In this document: positions 60,008 through 64,000 of the stretch, piece by piece
How the letters are laid out: the number at the start of each line of letters is the position of its first letter
How positions within the stretch are numbered: position 1 is the first letter of the stretch
DNA from: Algoriphagus resistens
Lineage (GTDB): Bacteria; Bacteroidota; Bacteroidia; Cytophagales; Cyclobacteriaceae
DNA: 64,000 nucleotides
Direction of reading: 5' to 3'
Assembly (NCBI RefSeq): GCF_001442615.1
Contig: NZ_LMXN01000012.1
Location: 124,001-188,000 of the forward strand
The notes under the pieces: model-generated
Database searches by the model: none
Seen by the model: the letters and a program-made list of their open reading frames with translations, nothing else
What the model was told of the DNA's origin: nothing
Program-made: the position numbers and the translations under genes

Positions 60008-60374
60008 GGCCGCAATGAAAGGCGGAGTGAATTACCCTCCCACTGCAGAGCCGGTGGGTTGGGCTTCGGGGGTCATAGACTCGCCCAATGGCAACGCCTC
60101 ATCCCGTTTTTTTTTGTGTCCGACTGCATCCCAAAACCAGGCAAGACCTTTATACCCTGTGTTAAGATGTTCTTTGCCGCATTGGGGACCAGAGGTAACC
60201 CCTATCCATTTTCTTATCCGGTACATTTCCCGCATAGCTGTACTGTAAATGGCCCGTAGGTTAAAATAAGGATCTACTTTGGTCGGATGGAAATTTCGTT
60301 TGCTCAATTGGTGAAGCATCACCGGAAACGATCCGTCAGTACATTCTTTCACCAGGTTAGTGTCAACCTTTTAT
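60008..60374. other. Convergent gap with only one doubtful ORF
   Basis: Between the MBL gene and the cystathionine gamma-synthase gene there is no clear terminator and no repeat; only the doubtful minus-strand ORF at 60032-60352 is found. Confidence 0.5.
60032..60352 (-). CDS. Hypothetical small protein or gene remnant
   Basis: An uninterrupted 106-codon frame (GTG start) between two convergent genes. It has ordinary-looking, charged, aromatic-rich composition (NLRAIYSTAMREMYRIRKWIG, GLAWFWDAVGHKKKRDEAL) but no recognised domain, no signal peptide and no upstream ATG. The frame remains open upstream for a few codons to a stop. It could be a small unknown protein or a fragment of a longer one. 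Confidence 0.35.
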   Translation of the reverse strand: MKECTDGSFPVMLHQLSKRNFHPTKVDPYFNLRAIYSTAMREMYRIRKWIGVTSGPQCGKEHLNTGYKGLAWFWDAVGHKKKRDEALPLGESMTPEAQPTGSAVGG

Positions 60375-61475
60375 CTATTGCAGACCATTTTCCATGTCTT
60401 CCAGCAAATCATACAAATGCTCTAATCCTACAGATACCCGGATTAAATTCTGAGGAGTCAATGTATCCGGCCCTTCACTTGCAGCCCTGCGCTCAATCAG
60501 ACTTTCCACTCCTCCCAGGCTTGTTGCATTGGTGAAATACCTGAGTTTGGAAATCACCCGATCTGCATCACTTGCATCACCCTTTACCTGAAAAGAGACA
60601 ACACCACCAAACCCTGTCATCTGATTGACGGCAATTACATGTCCTGGATGGGTTTTCAGCCCAGGATAATATACCTGTTCAACAGCCTTGTGAGTTGAAA
60701 GAAAATTAGCCAAGGCCATCGCATGCTCGGCATGACCTTTCATTCGGTACGGCAATGTTTTGATACTTCTGCACAGATAATAACAATCCATCGGTGAGGG
60801 CACAGCGCCTCCACTGATCTGAACATTTTTCACTTTCCCCCAGAACTCATCTGCTTCTTTGGTAATCAATGCACCACCTAAAATATCCGAATGCCCTCCA
60901 AAATATTTTGTACTGGAATGCATCACGATATCCGCCCCAAAATCAATTGGATTTTGAAAGACCGGCGTAGCAAACGTATTATCGCAGGCAAGGAGTGCTC
61001 CCTTTTCCTTAGCCAGCTTAGCTACTGCCGAAATATCAGTGATCTTTAAAAGAGGATTCGAAGGAGTCTCCACCCAAACTAATTTTGTGTTTGATCTGAA
61101 GGCACTTTCTACCTTTTCCAAATCGGTCATATCTACGAAAGTAACTTCCAATACACCTTTGAAAATGGACAGAATTGCGTTTTTCAGACCATGGTACATA
61201 TCATCTGGAGCAATCAAATGAGATTCTGGCTCCAGAGCTTGGAAAACAGCTACCCCTGCAGCATTACCGGAGGAAAAGGCCGCAGCATCTGCCCCTTTCT
61301 CCAGACCGGCCAAAAGTTTCTCCAATGAATGACGGTTTGGGTTATTTGCCCTCGCATAGATCATCGACTCGGGTTGGTGAATAAAGGTTGTGCTCAGTGT
61401 GATTGGCTGTACAACTGGCTTTTCAGAATCCGTGACAATATTTCCACCATGAATAGCGAATGTTTCGAGTTTCAT
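60375..61475 (-). CDS. Trans-sulfuration PLP enzyme (cystathionine gamma-synthase/lyase type)
   Basis: A 366-residue PLP-dependent enzyme of the Cys/Met metabolism family. AIHGGNI, YARANNPNRHSLEKLLAGLE, AAAFSSGNAA, the Asp165-containing CDNTFATPV, and the Schiff-base lysine in MHSSTKYFGGHSD (Lys190) are visible, followed by GGVVSFQVKG and TSLGGVESLIERRA. It could be cystathionine gamma-synthase, gamma-lyase or O-acetylhomoserine sulfhydrylase; context does not decide. Confidence 0.92.
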   Translation of the reverse strand: MKLETFAIHGGNIVTDSEKPVVQPITLSTTFIHQPESMIYARANNPNRHSLEKLLAGLEKGADAAAFSSGNAAGVAVFQALEPESHLIAPDDMYHGLKNAILSIFKGVLEVTFVDMTDLEKVESAFRSNTKLVWVETPSNPLLKITDISAVAKLAKEKGALLACDNTFATPVFQNPIDFGADIVMHSSTKYFGGHSDILGGALITKEADEFWGKVKNVQISGGAVPSPMDCYYLCRSIKTLPYRMKGHAEHAMALANFLSTHKAVEQVYYPGLKTHPGHVIAVNQMTGFGGVVSFQVKGDASDADRVISKLRYFTNATSLGGVESLIERRAASEGPDTLTPQNLIRVSVGLEHLYDLLEDMENGLQ

Positions 61476-61645
61476 ATGCTGATTGTTAATACTTGTAAAA
61501 GGTATCGCCTGAAATTACCAATATTTCCTTGTGCAGGAAAAGAATTTGTAAAATGCTCTCCAGTCTCAAAAAATTTACAGACCGTTCCAACCTTTTTATC
61601 GGAATCGCTCTCATTAGTATATAACACCTAGCAACTTCACAAATT

Positions 61646-62617
61646 ATGAAATCCAATCTTTTCCCTATCCTACTTTATGCTACCGTTATGACTCTGTCTG
61701 CGATGCAGGAAGGAAAAGGGCAGGATTACAGAAAATACAATAAGCAAACCATTGAAGCAGAGAAATTAATAAGTGAAGAGAAATTTCTCCAAGCTTTGGC
61801 CACGTATGATCAGCTCTTTCAAAATTATGATTTTATTTTCTTAAGGGATTTCAAAATCGCTGCCCAGTTATCCCTTTACCTTACTAAAAAGGACAAGTGC
61901 CTGGATCTTATTAAAAGAGGAATAAATGCAGGCTGGGAATTAAAAAACATAAAGAAGAATGATTATTTGAAAAATCACTTGAAGAAAACTGATTGGAAAA
62001 TAATTAAGCAGTCTTACCCTGGTCTTCATAGCACTTATCTAGCAGGTCTTGAATACACTCTTAGAGAAAAAGTCCAACGGATGTTTAAAGAAGATCAAAA
62101 GAAAGCACTCGGTGCTCTAGTTAAAGTAGGCAATAAAGCACAGGAAAAATATGCGGTAAACAAATTTGCTCCCCATAGTGAAATTCAGATTTCCAAACTA
62201 ATTGAAATCCTTGAAGAATATGGTTATCCAGGAGAAATGCTCATTGGCAATAACTTTTGGATGTCGACAATACTCAGTCACCACAATTCTATATCCAAAG
62301 ATTATAACTCTTATGACACTGCTTTCAATTTTATCAAACCAAAATTAATCCATGCTATAGATCTAGGCCGGATGTCCCCCTATGAATACGCGTTGATTGA
62401 TGATTGGCAGAAAGCAGTGTCCTCTGGTGGGACAGTGGCAGGTTATGGTTTTCTAACATCAGTTCATCAATCAACACTCGTAGAGACAGACCAATTAAGG
62501 AGACTAATTGGATTAAGATCGATTGAGCTTCGCAATAAATTAGTTGATATAGAGATGAAAACCGGAATGGATTTCTATTTGCCAGGTTGGATTGAAGGAA
62601 AAATTAATGTCAATTAA
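61646..62617 (+). CDS. Secreted helical-repeat protein, unknown
   Basis: A 323-residue exported protein (MKSNLFPILLYATVMTLSAMQEGKGQ signal). The early part resembles TPR-like helices (AEKLISEEKFLQALATYDQLFQNYDFIFLRDFKIAAQLSLYL). The later part contains a conserved-looking segment around EEYGYPGEMLIGNNFW and a basic, charged middle (KKNDYLKNHLKKTDWK). The family is unrecognised. It is upstream of the ECF sigma gene by 36 bp but could be an independent unit. Confidence 0.7.
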   Translation: MKSNLFPILLYATVMTLSAMQEGKGQDYRKYNKQTIEAEKLISEEKFLQALATYDQLFQNYDFIFLRDFKIAAQLSLYLTKKDKCLDLIKRGINAGWELKNIKKNDYLKNHLKKTDWKIIKQSYPGLHSTYLAGLEYTLREKVQRMFKEDQKKALGALVKVGNKAQEKYAVNKFAPHSEIQISKLIEILEEYGYPGEMLIGNNFWMSTILSHHNSISKDYNSYDTAFNFIKPKLIHAIDLGRMSPYEYALIDDWQKAVSSGGTVAGYGFLTSVHQSTLVETDQLRRLIGLRSIELRNKLVDIEMKTGMDFYLPGWIEGKINVN

Positions 62618-62653
62618 TAAAAACAAAGAAATGGAATACCGAGCTTATCTAAA

Positions 62654-63184
62654 ATGGATTTCCTAAAGCTAGACACAACCTTGATATCCAACGTCCTCAG
62701 AGGTGACAGGTCCGCGCAATTCCAGCTTTTTGAGTTGACCAAAGGAATGCTTTATTCTGCCTGCTATAGAATAGTCCATGACGAGGATGAGGCTAACGAC
62801 GTGCTACAGGATTCTTATGTGGAGATTTTCCAGAAAATCCATTCGTTGAAACATCCGGAAGCCCTGTTGTCTTGGATGAAAACGATCACGATTCGTAAGG
62901 CAATTTTGCAAACCAGGAAAAAAATCCATTTTGAACCAATAGAGGATGTAAAAATGGAGTCTAGTGAAGAATCAGACGCATGGTTCGATGCAGAGATGCT
63001 TGATCAGGCTATCGAAAGCTTGCCTACCGGAGCAAGAGCAGTCTTTCTTTTATTGTCCGTGGAAGGCTATTCTCACCGGGAAGCATCCAAAATGCTGGGG
63101 ATCTCAGAGAATACTTCGAAGTCCCAGCTGAATTATGCGAAAACGCTCCTGAAAAAGCGGATCACTAAACTACTGCAAGCATGA
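62654..63184 (+). CDS. ECF-family RNA polymerase sigma factor
   Basis: A 176-residue sigma-70 ECF factor. Region 2 is AQFQLFELTKGMLYSACYRIVHDEDEANDVLQDSYVEIFQKI. Region 4 is ESLPTGARAVFLLLSVEGYSHREASKMLGISENTSKSQLNYAKTLL, containing the HTH. It is co-translated (ATGA) with the membrane protein next to it, the usual anti-sigma position, and would be held inactive by it until a signal arrives. Confidence 0.94.
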   Translation: MDFLKLDTTLISNVLRGDRSAQFQLFELTKGMLYSACYRIVHDEDEANDVLQDSYVEIFQKIHSLKHPEALLSWMKTITIRKAILQTRKKIHFEPIEDVKMESSEESDAWFDAEMLDQAIESLPTGARAVFLLLSVEGYSHREASKMLGISENTSKSQLNYAKTLLKKRITKLLQA

Positions 63185-63855
63185 AGGAATATAACCCAAA
63201 ACCGGATTTATGGAGTAAAATTCAGCAACGGAAGAATTTCGATGTGCAAGTAAGAGAGCATCTTCCAAATCTGCCGAAAAAAATGCCAAAAGCTGATCTT
63301 TGGACCGCTATCGAAAGAGAGCTGGATCAAAAAAAGCCAGTTATTCCCCTTTGGAAATATGGAATGGTGGCAGCATCCATTGGTTTGATTCTGATGTGTG
63401 TTGGAATTGCTTACCTAGAATTTGGAGAAACGGATGTAAAACCTCAAATGATCACCGGGGAGAACACGCCTCCAGCAGAGCATATTATGCCAGAGGAAAA
63501 GCCCTTTACTAAAACAGGATCGGCTTTAAATGCAACTGAGGAAACACAGACTGAAAACCCTGATACAAATGCATCCATAAAGAAACCCGAAAGCAGGGAA
63601 ACAATTCCCCTTATCAAGCTTCCGAGGAGAGATCTGGCAGATTTGAGTATTGAAAACACATATGCATCGAAACTGATTATTCCGCCAACAACTGAGCATG
63701 AAACTCCAAAAACCTTGCATCAAGTCAGTATTTCCTGGAGCAAAATCAAACCAGGACTCCAACTAAAAACTCCATTTGGGCGTCAGGAATCAGAATTGGG
63801 ACAAAAGGCTTCAATCGATCAAGTCGGCCAAGCCACTTTAGAAATCAATAACTAA
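63181..63855 (+). CDS. Probable anti-sigma factor
   Basis: A 224-residue protein with a single membrane helix (VIPLWKYGMVAASIGLILMCVGIAYLEF, about 54-81). A short cytoplasmic N-domain (KPDLWSKIQQRKNFDVQVREHLPNLPKKMPKADLWTAIER) lies before it, and a low-complexity Thr/Glu-rich periplasmic tail after it. Size, topology and overlap with the ECF sigma gene suggest the anti-sigma factor, though no classic zinc-binding anti-sigma motif is seen. Confidence 0.7.
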   Translation: MKEYNPKPDLWSKIQQRKNFDVQVREHLPNLPKKMPKADLWTAIERELDQKKPVIPLWKYGMVAASIGLILMCVGIAYLEFGETDVKPQMITGENTPPAEHIMPEEKPFTKTGSALNATEETQTENPDTNASIKKPESRETIPLIKLPRRDLADLSIENTYASKLIIPPTTEHETPKTLHQVSISWSKIKPGLQLKTPFGRQESELGQKASIDQVGQATLEINN

Positions 63856-63878
63856 TCTTTATACAAAACTTCACTACA

Positions 63879-64000
63879 ATGAAAAGACTTACACTTCTCA
63901 CTGGCTTTGCTATGCTCTTTTGTCAACTGGCAATAGCTCAGGAAATCGAAAACAAGCCCTTTGGCAGCTATTTGGAAAAACTGAACGAGGATTTTCCTGT
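63879..64000 (+). CDS. Secreted protein, N-terminal fragment
   Basis: Runs off the right edge; only about 40 codons are visible. MKRLTLLTGFAMLFCQLAIAQ is a clean signal peptide, and the mature protein begins EIENKPFGSYLEK. It begins 23 bp after the anti-sigma gene and is probably part of the same operon, so likely a target of this sigma factor. The product cannot be named. Confidence 0.7.
   Translation, partial: MKRLTLLTGFAMLFCQLAIAQEIENKPFGSYLEKLNEDFP

Noticed and set aside
59862..60248. 128-codon plus-strand ORF overlapping the MBL gene end
   Set aside because: It begins inside the MBL frame and is antisense to the other gap ORF; composition (Ser/Pro/Arg-rich) is typical of a shadow frame.
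1..64000. CRISPR arrays, prophage or complete insertion sequence
   Set aside because: No regularly spaced short repeats, no cas, integrase, transposase or phage structural genes were seen in any frame.

Overview
The window looks like chromosomal DNA of a marine-type Bacteroidota, most likely a cytophagalean close to Cyclobacteriaceae/Algoriphagus. This taxon is inferred from gene content: a type IX secretion (type B) sorting domain, DUF4270 plus kelch lipoproteins, PorT-like and FadL-like outer-membrane barrels, SusC/FhuA-style TonB receptors with an N-terminal carboxypeptidase-regulatory domain, B-type L31, and promoters of the Bacteroidota form (TTTG about 19-21 nt before TAnnTTTG). Genes are densely packed, with many ATGA overlaps. 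No CRISPR array, rRNA or complete insertion sequence is visible.

Layout. 1-7 kb: end of a secreted adhesin-like protein, a DCC-family protein, fabD, folK, sppA, a flavin reductase and a secreted EEP nuclease/phosphatase. 6.5-12.7 kb: a cell-surface block (outer-membrane barrel, DUF4270 lipoprotein, kelch lipoprotein) ending in a LytS/LytTR two-component pair. 12.8-22.6 kb, almost all minus strand: pgk, Sua5/TsaC, a TPR lipoprotein, an overlapping operon (enoyl-CoA hydratase, RecQ, unknown, Nudix, thioesterase), a small barrel, GNAT and PhoH. 22.7-26.8 kb: SAM hydrolase, ABM protein, tRNA-Leu(CAA), then an accessory island with a frameshifted abortive-infection-like gene, a DUF4143 ATPase behind a long palindrome, and a decayed pseudogene. 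26.8-32.7 kb: a MacB/FtsX-like permease and a YbbA/YbbP-like ABC pair. 33.1-37.1 kb: a siderophore-type TonB receptor, a PepSY membrane protein and a small membrane protein. 37.2-41.5 kb: a TesA-like esterase and three tandem beta-propeller lipoproteins. 41.6-50.5 kb, minus strand: PorT-like barrel, NSS transporter, RmlD-like reductase, cyclophilin, hemC, rimK, rimB-like peptidase, DNA polymerase III delta-prime, GlmU-like protein and rpmE2. 50.7-64 kb: Wzi/RemB-like barrel, MsbA-like exporter, sulfatase, YifB/ComM, DUF2214-like protein, MBL-fold protein, cystathionine gamma-synthase-type enzyme, and an ECF sigma/anti-sigma/secreted-protein operon running off the right edge.

The most unusual item is a dispersed intergenic repeat found in six copies: 20386-20464, 20488-20564, 29463-29521, 33010-33076 (minus), 54785-54853 and 59182-59250 (minus). 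Each unit is about 60-80 bp and imperfectly palindromic. It has a conserved ATAATCAT...GTGTG core. In three copies an apical hairpin shows compensatory base changes. Two subfamilies differ in the stem. It resembles REP/BIME or MITE elements, but no transposase is present here and I do not recognise the family.
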